This document shows positions 12,166 through 22,166 of a DNA stretch of 64,000 nucleotides, one piece after another (within the stretch, counting starts at the first letter, position 1; each line of letters begins with the position of its first letter). Under the pieces are notes generated by a model. It searched no databases and was not told where the DNA came from. It saw only the letters and a list, made by a program, of their open reading frames with translations. Source of the DNA: Bactericera cockerelli (taxonomy: Eukaryota > Arthropoda > Insecta > Hemiptera > Triozidae); NCBI GenBank assembly GCA_024516035.1, contig CM044959.1, positions 9,491,665 through 9,555,664 of the forward strand. The letters run 5' to 3'. Position numbers and translations under genes: made by a program.

Positions 12166-12490
12166 ACGCTTTTCTGATTAAATCAATCAGCTAACCGCTT
12201 ATTCGCGCGTCTAGGTGGATGAACTCATCAGTGTTCAAAGAATGGTTTACCTGTGATGATGATGAGCGAGGATCGGCTAGTTTTAATGTACAACATTTAA
12301 TCTGCTAATAACAAAAATGACATGAAATTATGCTCTTAAACACAAATGATTATGAAGATTAAATTGTGCGAAAATATACCTGAGGTATGAAGTTCCACTT
12401 CGGTTTTACTTAGTTATTTATTTTCAGATAACACGGCAGTAACAACATTAATTTTATTCAGGTGCTGCTTCTTAGTATTGTTGTTTTTGT
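12166..12490. other. intergenic, no feature seen
   Basis: AT-rich, with a short GATGATGATG run near 12256. Confidence 0.4.
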
Positions 12491-12672
12491 TAATAATAAC
12501 ACTCTTTAGTGGAAGGTAACCACCAGGCGAGGTTAATGTTCAATACATTTTCTACCACCTATTCCTCTGAGTCTTCTTATTATGTGGTGACAAATGCAAA
12601 TGAATGAGGAAAAATTCATGCATTGGGTGGGCTGTATTACAAGACTAGCGCGTTAACCACTTGAATACCAGT
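12491..12672 (-). mobile_element. tRNA-headed SINE, family B
   Basis: On the minus strand it opens ACTGGTATTCAAGTGGTTAA, which is A-box-like with the sequence of a tRNA D-arm. The body follows (GTCACCACATAATAAGAAGA-like, GCATTAACCTCGCCTGGTGG-like) and the tail is AAGAGTGTTATTATTAAC. The retrotransposon is inserted directly at its head. Confidence 0.75.
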
Positions 12673-12679
12673 CTTTGCC

Positions 12680-12704
12680 TTTTTTTTTTTTTTTTTTTTT
12701 TTTT
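12680..12704 (-). other. poly-A tail of the retrotransposon
   Basis: A run of 25 T on the plus strand follows the element's 3' end directly. Confidence 0.85.
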
Positions 12705-12710
12705 CCTTTA

Positions 12711-12748
12711 GGCGCTTTAACTCTGTCATTAGACAGGTCGTTCGCGCC
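12711..12748 (-). other. 3'-terminal stem-loop of the retrotransposon
   Basis: GGCGC (12711-12715) pairs with GCGCC (12744-12748), and inside it CTGTC (12723-12727) pairs with GACAG (12732-12736) around an ATTA loop. It lies 6 bp from the poly-A tail, where several non-LTR reverse transcriptases recognise their RNA (family knowledge; role here inferred). Confidence 0.5.
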
Positions 12749-12763
12749 GATTCCTCTGGTGTA

Positions 12764-14335
12764 TTATATCAGTGTGTACAGTTTTATTCTTTTAAGATAA
12801 CTAAGAAGGGAATCGGCGCTCTCGACAGAGTCTGACAGAGCTGGAGGGACAGGTAGGGAGGCTCTTATTTGTAAATGGAGATGGCAGTTTAGAATATGGT
12901 TAACTGAGATGATTTCGCCACAGCGGCAGTTTGGTGGAGGAGTGCGCTTGAACAGGAAGCTGTGGGTGTATCGCGTATGACCTATCCTCATACGGCACAG
13001 CACTACCTCCTCAAATCTAGTTTCCCTATCGCTTGAGCTCCAGTGAGATATGAGGGGTTTAATCGACTTGAGTTTGTTGGAGTTGGGAATATTATTCCAA
13101 ATGATTTGCCATTTTTCCTTGATAGATTTTGCTATGTATGGTTTGAAGTCATCAGAGGAACAGATTTTTATAGGGGGTATATTTTCTTGTGGCGAACGAG
13201 CGGCTGCATCTACTGCCTCGTTACCATGGATACCTGAGTGGGAAGGGCACCATAGAAAGGCTATGACCTTACCACAGCTAATGAGGTCCCGCCAACAAGA
13301 ATATAATAAGGATATTAGAGGGTTGTTATTTTTTGGATTTGAGAGAGCATCCAAAGCACTCTTGGAGTCAGAAACAATTAAAAAATTATGTTTAGGTAAG
13401 AACTTGATATGTTTGATGCATAAAAGAATGGCAATAATTTCAGATGTAAAAACGGAGTTCATATGGTTAAGAGTAAAGGAAGATGTAATGACTTTATCAA
13501 TTATATAGGCGCAGCTGGTAGAGTTGTTCATTTTGGACCCATCAGTATAGCACAACGTGTAGTCAGAATACTTAGAATTAATTAATTCATGAAAACATTG
13601 TTGAAAAACAAGAGCAGGCACATCTTCTTTTTTCCCTACATTTAGAGATTTATCAATTTTGGGGGTATCTTGGGACCAAGGTGGGATATGTCTCTTAAAT
13701 GGAGCGAAATCGCTGTTTAAGAGTTTATTTGTGAAATTAGTATCCTCTCTAAACCTTAAGCAAAGAGGTTTAGGTTTATTGGGCGGAAAGTTTGCAGCAT
13801 TGGGTTTGGATGATATTAACAGATTATACACAGGATTAGATGGACAACTGGCGATTTTGGAGACATAGTTCATCCCTAGCTTGTGCCTTCTCAAGTGAAG
13901 AGGTGGAACTCCTGATTCCACGTACAAACTAGGTACAGGGCTAGTTCTCAAAGCTCCAATGGCAATTCTGATGCCTGCATTATGGACAGGGTTAAGTTTA
14001 TTTAAAATGTTTTCTTTGGCAGAATCATAAATAAAAGAGCCGTAGTCAAAAACGGGCAATATATAAGATTTATACAATTTAAGTAAGGCTGAGCGACGAA
14101 CCCCAATGCTCTTACGGGATACCATCTTAAGGACATTTAAGTCATTAAGTACTTTTTCCTTTATATAAGCCACATGAGGAGACCATGATAATTTTGAGTC
14201 CCAGACTAACCCAAGAAACTTGGTTTTGTCGACAAAACTCAAACGATTTCCATCGTAATACAGACAAGGTTTGGTAGTATTACGTGACCTTGAAAAGAGG
14301 ACAAACACAGATTTTCCAGGTTCAGAAGAAAAAAA
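12764..14335 (-). pseudogene. retrotransposon ORF2, 3' part: RT end, RNase H, Cys-His tail
   Basis: This is the downstream half of ORF2, in a different frame from 14329-16481. It begins within the RT thumb (KTKFLGLVWDSKLSWSPHV) and continues to a complete RNase H: TDGS near 13550, the FTSEIIAILL glutamate, the VSDSKSALDAL aspartate and WCPSHSGIHGNEAVDAAAR. All four acidic D-E-D-D residues are therefore visible. The C-terminus has CRMRIGHTRYTH, then CRCGEII...HILNC, the CxC...HxxxxC tail usual in this superfamily. The frame ends at 12764-12766. Translation beyond the 14329-14335 A7 run would require the frameshift to be undone, so this half is probably not expressed. Confidence 0.85.
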
Positions 14336-16481
14336 CCAATCCATTCCTTTTCGACCACAAGGAAAGGTCATTTAAGGCGGATTGAAAACGAGTAGCAAGA
14401 GTTCTCATGACTTTACCTCTTGAGAAAATCAGTAGATCGTCAATGAACAAGAGCCGCCGCAATGGTAATTTAATAATATCAAGTAAATCATCCATAAAAA
14501 TGATGAACAGGAGCGGTGATAGCGATGACCCTTGGACTATACCATTACTAAGAGAGTACTGATTAGAAATTACACCATTACATCTGACTAGAATTTTCCT
14601 ATTGTAGAGAAAATTTTGGAGGTAATGTAAAATATACCCATTAATGCCTAGACTGGTTAACTTTTCTAGAATTTTATACCTCCATGTCATATCAAAAGCT
14701 TTTTGAATGTCCATGAATGCCGCTAGGGTGTGCTCCTTATTGGAAAATCCCTGAGCGACCTCATGTTCTAGAGACACAAGATTATCAAATGTTGAACGCT
14801 TATAACGTCCACCACTTTGACTAGGGTTAAGACTTTGGTTATGTTCAAGGACCCAAAAGAGTCGCTTGTTAACCATTTTCTCTAAAATTTTGCCACAGCA
14901 ATTTAATAGAGAGATAGGTCTATAGCTGGATGGCAGGAGTCTATTTTTCCCAGGTTTAAGAAGTGGAATTATAAAGGCAGAAGACCAAATATTAGGAAAT
15001 TTCCCTGAAGACCAGATGAAATTGAAAAACAAAAGAAGTTTTTCCAATGCTTCTGTTGGCAAATTTTTCAGGTGTACATACGATATACCATCAGGCCCGG
15101 CAGCCTTAGATGAGCAGGTCGAGAGAACATGCATCATCTCGTGAAATTCAAATGGTTTGTTGTATTCCTGACGGTTAGTCATATCTGGTACAATAGGTAC
15201 ACTTTCAGTCGTAATTTTGTGCGTTAAAAAATCGCCAGAATAATTCTCATCCGAAGATACGCTAGAAAAGTGGGCCCCTAAGGCATTAGCAATAGCATTA
15301 CTGTCATAGAGAAGAGTATTACCATCAAGACAATTCTGCATAGCAGGGATGTGTCTTGATGTATACTTTCCTCTAAGTTTGCCCATTTTATGAAAGAGTT
15401 CAGCAGAACTCATAGAATGATCAATGGATTCAACGAAGTCTGTCCAACCTTTACGTTTCTTCTCTTTGATCATTCTACGAGCTACTGCACGCTCTCTCAT
15501 AAAAGCAATTCTATTATCGTCAGAGGGATGTCTCCTGAGGGCGCGTAAACACTTTCGCCTGGTTTGTATAGCATTCTTGACCTGATCATCCCACCATGGG
15601 ACAGGGAGACGATTAGGGGGTATTTTTTTTTCCGGAATTGAGGCATTAGCTGCAGCTAATATATTAGCATTAATCTTCAAAAGAGTAAGATCAACGTCAG
15701 GATCGTCAACAGGGAAGTCGAAGCAAACATGTTCTCTGAATGAGATCCAATCCGCTTTGTCATAGTTCCATATCTTCCCAGAGGGAGTGGATATATTGGA
15801 ACTAGAACACGGAGTAGGGACCTGGGAGGTAATAACAATGGGGAAGTGTCCTGAAAAACACAAGTCCCTTTCAGTTGAAAATAATAAGTCTAGGAAAACA
15901 GTTGATGAACACAGAGTTAGATCGATAGCTGAGTGGGATAGATGTGCAAGGCAGTAGTGAGTAGCTTCCCCTGTATTTAAGAGATGGACATTATTACTTA
16001 GAATAAACTTCTCAACTTCTTTGCCTTTCAAATCAAGTTTATGATCACCCCATAGGGGATTATGGGCGTTAAAGTCACCAGCTAATATAAAAGATCCTGT
16101 CAGTTGTGACTGAATTTCGCTTAGATCTGACTCGGTAAAATTTGAATGCGGAGGAAGATAAATATTACCAAAACAAATTGGCTCAGTAAAAGAGGGAAGT
16201 TTAACTAATACAGCAACGCACTGTAAGTGGGTGTTAATAGTTATTTGTTTGGAAAAGCAACTGCTCAGAACAAAAGTCGCCACTCCCCCACACGCGTTGC
16301 CACCATCAAGGTAGTCTTGTCTGTAACAATCATAATTTTTCAAGTTTACAGTTTTGGTAGGAGTCAAACGAGACTCCTGCAAGCAAATTACATATGGTGA
16401 TAATTTTCTCACGAGGCATTGTAGCTCACCAATATGATTAGTAAGACCATTAATATTCCATTGTAATAAAATATTACTCAT
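14329..16481 (-). pseudogene. retrotransposon ORF2, 5' part: AP endonuclease and RT
   Basis: I choose the ATG at 16481 (MSNILLQWNINGL), because the upstream extension is not family-like. The endonuclease covers residues 1 to about 225: LQWNIN, CLQESRLT (Glu), LAGDFNAHNPLWG (Asp/Asn) and SAIDLTLCSS, but the usual SDH reads S210-G211-H212. The reverse transcriptase lies at about 420-718, with AAGPDGI, PLLKPGK, SYRPISLLN, KAFD, V649-Q-G (usually PQG) and F679-I-D-D (usually FADD). An extra base in the A7 run at 14329-14335 then shifts the frame into a stop shortly after. Reading continues in the adjacent frame. Three altered key motifs plus the frameshift suggest a dead copy; a divergent lineage is the alternative. 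Confidence 0.85.
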
Positions 16482-17351
16482 ACTTACCAGTAACTGAATG
16501 GAAGAGTAAGATAAGGACCACAAAATAAGAAAAACTTGCCATTAGTTAATACACAAATTTAAATAAGTCTACTCATGAAAAAGTAGGCAATACATACTAT
16601 CAATCTTCACAGAGGTATGCATTTTCAAATGATAGAGAGAGAGAGACTGTGGGAAAAAAAAAAAAAATCGACATAAATTTCTCAAGTACATATATGAGGG
16701 TTAAACCTCAAAGTCCGTAGAGGACCATCGCCAGATATCCGATAGGACAGGCATAAACCCAGCTGAAGCTGCAGGAGGCAAGACATACTCAGATGCAGGT
16801 ACACCCTGATGTACAACTTGTCACAGAGGTCATCATACACACTATCAAGGCGATAAACCAAGAAGTGGTAGATATAAATATAACATAATAATATATACAA
16901 TATGTAATTATAACGCAGCTCTCGGATCTGCTTGTAAAGGCTGTCAAGCCTATGTGCCGATGACCGTATCCGACACGACAAGGTACAGGTGTTACCGCTG
17001 ACTATGACTGCCATACCCTCTTCAGCTATTCCAGAGAACTCAAATTGGTACAGTAAATACATAATTATCAATAGAAGTTTCGAGGAAACAAGGGGTTCTT
17101 TGAAATAAAATAATATTATTAGTGATGTACGTGATAAGACAAAATATGTCGATTACAGAAAAGTAAACAGGTTTAAACGCATGCATAATGTGAGGTGAGG
17201 ATTGAAGAGTACTGTGCAAATAATGCAGGATATTAGGAATAGGCAAAAGGATACATAAGTTTTCTTAAATTGAGATGAAAAAATAATAATAATAATATAT
17301 GTAGAAGGAGTAGAGATAAGTTTTTAGGAAAGAATAGAAGGGAGTAATATT
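16482..17351 (-). other. inter-ORF region of the retrotransposon
   Basis: An 870-nt gap separates ORF1 from the ORF2 ATG. It holds an (AG)n/poly-A stretch (about 16636-16668) and a 129-codon frame (17071-16682). That frame has two similar pieces, HRLDSLYKQIRELRY and YRLDSVYDDLCDKLY, so part of the region may be an old internal duplication. I cannot assign a function. Confidence 0.45.
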
Positions 17352-18857
17352 TTATACAGGGTTGGAAGGGAGGTCGGATAGCAAGTGAACATTGAGAGTT
17401 TTATGCAAATTTTTCAATCTATTTTTTACTTTGGAATTAGATTTGGCATTTAATAGTTCATTCAGCAGAAGCTTTTCCAACAGGGAAGTAAAAAATTTAA
17501 GGTCCAGGTTATAATTTGTTTTGATAATATCTATCTTTCTCATAACCGGTTGACTCCTCAAATCTTCAAGGAGATTGAAGAATACATCAGGTTGAACTGA
17601 AGGTTCTACCTGCGTAATAATTGGTGCAAGAAATTTGAAATCTGTGGGTGACTCAACACGAGACTCAACACAGATTTTTTTATCTGTAGTACTGACAGGG
17701 GAAGAACTACTAACCCGCTTCTTAGCACTTGAAACATTGCTATTCTGACTAGATAAATCATCAGACTCCATCACAGATTGTATTTCAGAAGTATTGATAT
17801 CAACTTGATTATTATCTGTAATAATTATTGTACTCTCAGTATCCACTATGGGAGTACAGGCGCCTCCACTGATGTTAGGAGAGGGAACATCATCGATCTT
17901 TTCATTCTCACTGGAGGAAGAGATCACATCAGATGGAGCAGGATCCTGAGTAAGAATTGCTAGCTCATCAGAAGAGGGAGGCGGAGGGTACGTAACGGGA
18001 GGTGGAACGGAAAAATCGACAGGGGGGGACGAGGGGAGCTCAATCACACTAAGAGTCTTAGGGGAGCCAACAGCAGTGCGGGAGGCAAACGCTGGGAGGA
18101 AGGTGTTAGATATGTCAGAATTAGGAACAGAGGGACTGGAGTCAGAGGGCAGAGAGGGATTGATTAGACGATCCTGGGCCGGAGTGTCACTGCTAGGTGG
18201 AGGGAGAGGACAGTTTTTAACGAGATGACCTTCGGCTTGGCATCTAAAGCATTTCACTCTGTCTATAACTATAAATATTTTGTGGTACATATTGTCAAAG
18301 AACACATTTAAAAATGCCGGCAACTCCGTAACATCCTCCACCACGACAGATCTTTGGAACCCCATGAGGTGGCTGAAGCGTGACATGCGCGTACGCAGGC
18401 CAATAAATCTCATAGGGGTCAAAACCTTGGTGAACTTAGATATCTCATTGATAAGGAACGAGTCTGGCATTCCAGGCTCAGTATTGCACATAAAAATCTT
18501 AAAACCATTGTGCACTAGTTTTCGCACCACAAGAGGCTTATTATTAATTACAACTTGCGGATGTTCATCATAAAATTTATTTACAACAGTTTCACTTGTC
18601 AGATAAAATTTAACTAGGTCACCGTTTTTACCAGCAAATACCATACGGTCGTCGCCAACAATGTCGCCAATGGCGCACAGGTAGGCATCCATTGATATTG
18701 TGGAGTCAAATGGCAATGAAAAGCCACAGGATCTCGGAAGGTACAAATTTTCCGCTTTGGTACTACTAGTAGTAGGTGGTTGCTTATTATAGCCAGGTCT
18801 AGGGACATAGGATATACGGGGTTTGGATTGAGAGAAAAAACTTGAATATTGCATCAT
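17352..18857 (-). CDS. retrotransposon ORF1, gag-like nucleic-acid-binding protein
   Basis: It is 501 codons and intact. I choose the ATG at 18857 (MMQYSSFFSQ), because the frame further upstream starts only with GTG. The N-terminal half is an ordered domain of the kind found in I/Jockey ORF1 proteins. It contains one retroviral-type zinc knuckle (C203-x2-C-x4-H-x4-C, CFRCQAEGHLVKNC). A Ser/Pro-rich, probably disordered stretch follows, then a Lys-rich C-terminus. Related ORF1 proteins often carry two or three knuckles; here I see only one. The product would bind element RNA in the ribonucleoprotein (family knowledge). Confidence 0.75.
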   Translation of the reverse strand: MMQYSSFFSQSKPRISYVPRPGYNKQPPTTSSTKAENLYLPRSCGFSLPFDSTISMDAYLCAIGDIVGDDRMVFAGKNGDLVKFYLTSETVVNKFYDEHPQVVINNKPLVVRKLVHNGFKIFMCNTEPGMPDSFLINEISKFTKVLTPMRFIGLRTRMSRFSHLMGFQRSVVVEDVTELPAFLNVFFDNMYHKIFIVIDRVKCFRCQAEGHLVKNCPLPPPSSDTPAQDRLINPSLPSDSSPSVPNSDISNTFLPAFASRTAVGSPKTLSVIELPSSPPVDFSVPPPVTYPPPPSSDELAILTQDPAPSDVISSSSENEKIDDVPSPNISGGACTPIVDTESTIIITDNNQVDINTSEIQSVMESDDLSSQNSNVSSAKKRVSSSSPVSTTDKKICVESRVESPTDFKFLAPIITQVEPSVQPDVFFNLLEDLRSQPVMRKIDIIKTNYNLDLKFFTSLLEKLLLNELLNAKSNSKVKNRLKNLHKTLNVHLLSDLPSNPV

Positions 18858-19526
18858 AATAATTGAGATAGGAAAAGTGAAAGGAAAAACACTCAAAAAC
18901 ACTTAGATTAATATTGCTAGAAACACTTATTTAATAAGGTGTTTCAATGTTAAATAAAAAGTAATTTAAATTTAAATTGGGCGCGAGAAAAGAAAATAAA
19001 CAAAATGGAAATCTCTTACCAAATCAGCTGATCGACAGGAGAAATCACAACAAACTTACAAGCAGGAACGTGTTACAAGGTCAACTATAGTAACAAGCGT
19101 ATGATGACTTGCGAAATTTAATATTTTGCTGAAATTATTTCAGATTTTAGATTGCAAATAAAATGTAAAAGCACAGAGATAAGAACAGTAAAAGCACAAA
19201 AATAAAGAGGGTTAAGGTAAGAACAGTGGGTAAATCAATCAAACAAAAGAGAAATATTTACAAAGGGATTTGCCACACAGTGAAAAACAAGGAGTAGTTA
19301 TTAAGGGCGAAAATAACTTTGGTATACACATAACAATAAAGGATTAGTATAAATCACTATAACTTGAGTTAAATGTACTTAAATTATGAGAGAGGACCCA
19401 AAAATAAAGGTTTGTAATAAAAGAAACGATACAATTAGGTCATTATTTTTACACAATTAGTGAAAAACTACAAGAAAATTTGGGAGAAGAAAACTTTCGA
19501 CTGATCAAACGAGACGCACGCAGAGG
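18858..19526 (-). other. 5'UTR / internal promoter region of the retrotransposon
   Basis: Sequence between the putative target-site duplication and ORF1. Its first bases on the minus strand are CTCTGCGTGCGTCTCGTTTG. Elements of this group use an internal downstream pol II promoter (family knowledge). I cannot pinpoint an initiator. Confidence 0.5.
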
Positions 19527-19538
19527 CTTTGCCTTTTT

Positions 19539-19800
19539 CCAAAACTACTTTGGGTCGTCATTGTCTAACCTCTTCCTTATGGTTGAGGGTAGTTGGTTTT
19601 GGTTCTCTACTTCAACATTTTATGGCTGGATGCTCTAGCTAATGCCAACCCTTTTAAAAGGGCCCCAATGATTTGTGTTAATAGCTTTTGGCTTCATGTG
19701 GCTGTTTAGCCTCATTTAAACATTTTGGGAAGCACAAATTTTACGAGGAGAAGTTAGCTACTTTCCTTTCAAATGAGTTTCGCTTAAAAAAAATTCGCGC
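19539..19800. other. intergenic, repeat-like
   Basis: GGGTCGTCATTGTCTAACC then CTTCCTTATGGTTGAGGG resembles 28470-28515 (GGGTCGGGATTGTTCAACC, CCTCATGGTTGAGG). It is a short repeat of unknown class, cut on its left by the retrotransposon. Confidence 0.45.
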
Positions 19801-20140
19801 TAACTAAAGGGCGGTGGAAATTTCTTCCACCCAATCCTTACTGTCACAGATGGTAAAGATAAAGCACACAAAGATCACAGAAGGCTAGATAAGCAGGCGA
19901 AGGCGTTCCATAGGTCATTTCTTATTCCTGATGCATCCGCCCATAGTGCATACACCAGTTCCAGATCGAACAAAGGGCGGGGTTATTGCTTATAGAAATC
20001 TCTTCCACCCAATCCTTAATGTTAAAGATAAAGCACATAAAGATCACCGAAGGCTAGATGAGCAGGCGAAGGCGTTCCATAGGTCATTTCTTGTTCCTGA
20101 TGCATCCGTCCATAGTGCATACACCAGGTCCAGATCGATC
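19801..20140. repeat. two direct ~150-bp units with family J core
   Basis: Units at about 19815-19965 and 19998-20140 share TCTTCCACCCAATCCTTA, AAGATAAAGCACA, AGGCGAAGGCGTTCCATAGG, CATTTCTTNTTCCTGATGCA and CATAGTGCATACACCAG. The join carries AAGGGCGGGGTTATTGCTTA, an inverted family J core. The second unit runs on into an open frame reaching 20245. The repeat therefore looks like the 3' end of an unidentified retroelement, duplicated in tandem. Confidence 0.6.
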
Positions 20141-20580
20141 TTCAGAACCTTCTCAGCTGCATCGACCTCACTGAACCGAAACCTCGCTGACCTGATTACC
20201 CGGCTGCAACTCGACCGTAGACTTGAACAACAATCTTCACCTTGAAATCCGTCAAGGTTTAGAGGAAGTAAAGAATCCATTATCAAAATCCTGCAAGTTC
20301 AACCTTCCCAGTAGTACCTTAGGCCACCACAAAAACCGAAACATTCGCTGAGATCATGATTGATTTTTTATGCTCACTTTGATCACCTCAGTAGATTAAT
20401 CATCGAACAGACACCTCATGATGTACACCTCTTTAATCTCTGAAACTATAAATTAAATACACTTGAAGACACGAAAAGTGGGACTGGCTCTTTAGGTTAA
20501 AACAATTAAAGGATTATTTTAATTATATATCATTGAGCAGATTGGTTCCAAAACCCGCTGGGAAAAGCCTTGAAATTGAG

Positions 20581-20790
20581 GTATGAAGAAATTTTTCTGT
20601 ATATTACCTCCGATGAATTTCTAATATTGTAAAAAGAAATATTTCTTTGCTTTTTATAACCTCCTAAGCAACATTTGGTTTTTTGTCTGTCTGTCTGTCT
20701 GGCCAAGTGAACCAATCACGAGGAAGTATTGTGACCATAATCGGCAGTGTATTTTTCTACTCTTTCAAGTTTTTACTAAGAACTCTAAGA
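20581..20790 (+). repeat. repeat family K copy, internally deleted
   Basis: TATTACCTCCGATGAATTTC, TAATATTGTAAAAAGAAA, CATTTGGTTTTTTGTCTGTC and (CTGT)4, then AATCACGAGGAAGTATTGTG, match the two ends of 25085-25790. The middle ~500 bp is missing here. Confidence 0.65.
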
Positions 20791-21893
20791 AGTATTTTCT
20801 TTAGAAAGAAAAAAGTCATAAATAGATTGAAAAACACACAATTTTTCCAATATCTTCTATTGGTAGAGGGGCAGGAACATACACGGAATTCATCATTCCA
20901 GTGCTATTTTAAAAACTCAAAACAGGATCTGTTCCACTTTTCAGGCCGTTGAGTATATAACATTTGTTACACGATATTGTATATGTTTCTACCCTGAGGC
21001 ATAGTCTCGATCTCGATCTGATTTGAATTGCAAAGAGAGATAGATTCCAATTTGATGAAAAGTGGAAGAAAAAAAACGGTTGAAAATTCCACTCGATATT
21101 TATAGACATTATGTAACTTTAGCAAACACACCTTGACTGTCACGTGATTGAAATGGATATCCAATCGTTTATATAAGTTAAAGTGAGTGGGAGGATAGTT
21201 CCTAATTTTGTGGTTAATGTGGTTAAAATATACATCACTTAATTATGAACATCAAATACAACACAAGACGACAAGTTTTTGAACATCTCTCAAACAACTA
21301 GGTTTTCTAGGGTATATTTTTTATGGCTTTCTTTACCGTGGCAGGATTCTCAATTTCGAGTTCTCCATCCAATTCAATACGAGGTTTGAACCCTCCATTC
21401 ACTGGAAACTCACAAGTCACAAACTAGTTACCAAAAATAATCTGACCTAGGTTGGGTCAGATCAGATTAATTTTCAAATTTTAGTGGTCATCAAGCAAGT
21501 TCTGAACTCTCTGAACGTTGGTTATCTTCAAGGATCCAATTTTTTATCTGAAGTATTCAACCATTGATGCTGGCTGTTAGGTTTTAAGGTGTGTTAAAAA
21601 GCTTGCTTTGAAAAAAAGAGACAAAAAGTCAGAGCTGTTATAATCATGACCTTGATATCTCCTTGAAAATTGTCAGGTGGGAATTCAAACATGTTTTCTT
21701 CCTTCCTAATATTTTCAATGTCATAAAAAACCTGACAAAATTTAAAATCGAAATCCAATGTTTTCAGCCCACACATTTCTGTCGCGAATCTCGAGTTATA
21801 AATTCAATCATTGATTTAAAGATAAAAAAACACTGAATTTAATGGCTAGTAGGTAGCTACTTTTACTGGTTATAATATATTGTACCTAGATCA
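20791..21893. other. intergenic, one decayed 5S-type SINE body
   Basis: At about 21380-21545, ACCCTCCATTCACTGGAAAC, CTAGGTTGGGTCAGAT and ACGTTGGTTATCTTCAAGG look like an old inverted family G copy. Nothing else is supported. Confidence 0.4.
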
Positions 21894-22166
21894 TCTTAAT
21901 ATATAAATGTCAAAGTCACTCACTGACCACTGACCACTGACTGATCATCGCTCTACAGCCCAAACCGTAAGTCCTAGGAAGCTGAAATTTGGTAGGTAGC
22001 TTTGTCTTATAGTCTAGATGTGCAATAAGACGGGATTTTTCGAAATTCCCACTACAACACCTGCCACTGGCGAAGAAGGATTTTTTTGCTTTCACGGCCA
22101 TGCCTCGGCCCGCAAAGCGGGCGACAGACCGCTTGAGCGGGCGACAGCTCAGGAAACTGTTTCTAG
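21894..22166 (+). mobile_element. non-autonomous Helitron-like element, copy 2
   Basis: It starts TCTTAATATATAAATGTCAA after an A and shares AAGCTGAAATTTGGTAGGTA, CTTATAGTCTAGATGTGCAA and ACACCTGCCA with 29550-29783. The 3' hairpin GCCCGCAAAGCGGGC is followed by a second GCGGGCGACAG. A CTAG at 22163-22166 is followed by A, not T, so the 3' end is uncertain. Confidence 0.6.

Larger units (their letters stand above)
12673..19538 (-). mobile_element. near-full-length I/Jockey-superfamily non-LTR retrotransposon
   Basis: The element reads right to left: 5'UTR (about 18858-19526), ORF1 (18857-17352), a long inter-ORF gap, ORF2 (16481-12764, with a frameshift), a short 3'UTR and a 25-nt poly-A tail (T-run at 12680-12704). 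The motif CTTTGCCTTTTT occurs at 12673-12684 and again at 19527-19538, so a target-site duplication of up to 12 bp is likely, though the T part overlaps the tail. The RNase H domain after the reverse transcriptase points to the I-like branch rather than Jockey sensu stricto (family knowledge). One frameshift and several changed catalytic motifs suggest an inactive copy. Confidence 0.85.

Noticed and set aside
13050..13868. Open frames on the plus strand (152 and 69 codons)
   Set aside because: They lie opposite the intact RNase H/RT frame of the retrotransposon and have no motifs of their own.
16682..17071. Third ORF of the retrotransposon
   Set aside because: There is no family match. It is Tyr/Leu-rich from AT-rich DNA, and the internal echo is better explained by duplication; kept only as part of the inter-ORF region.
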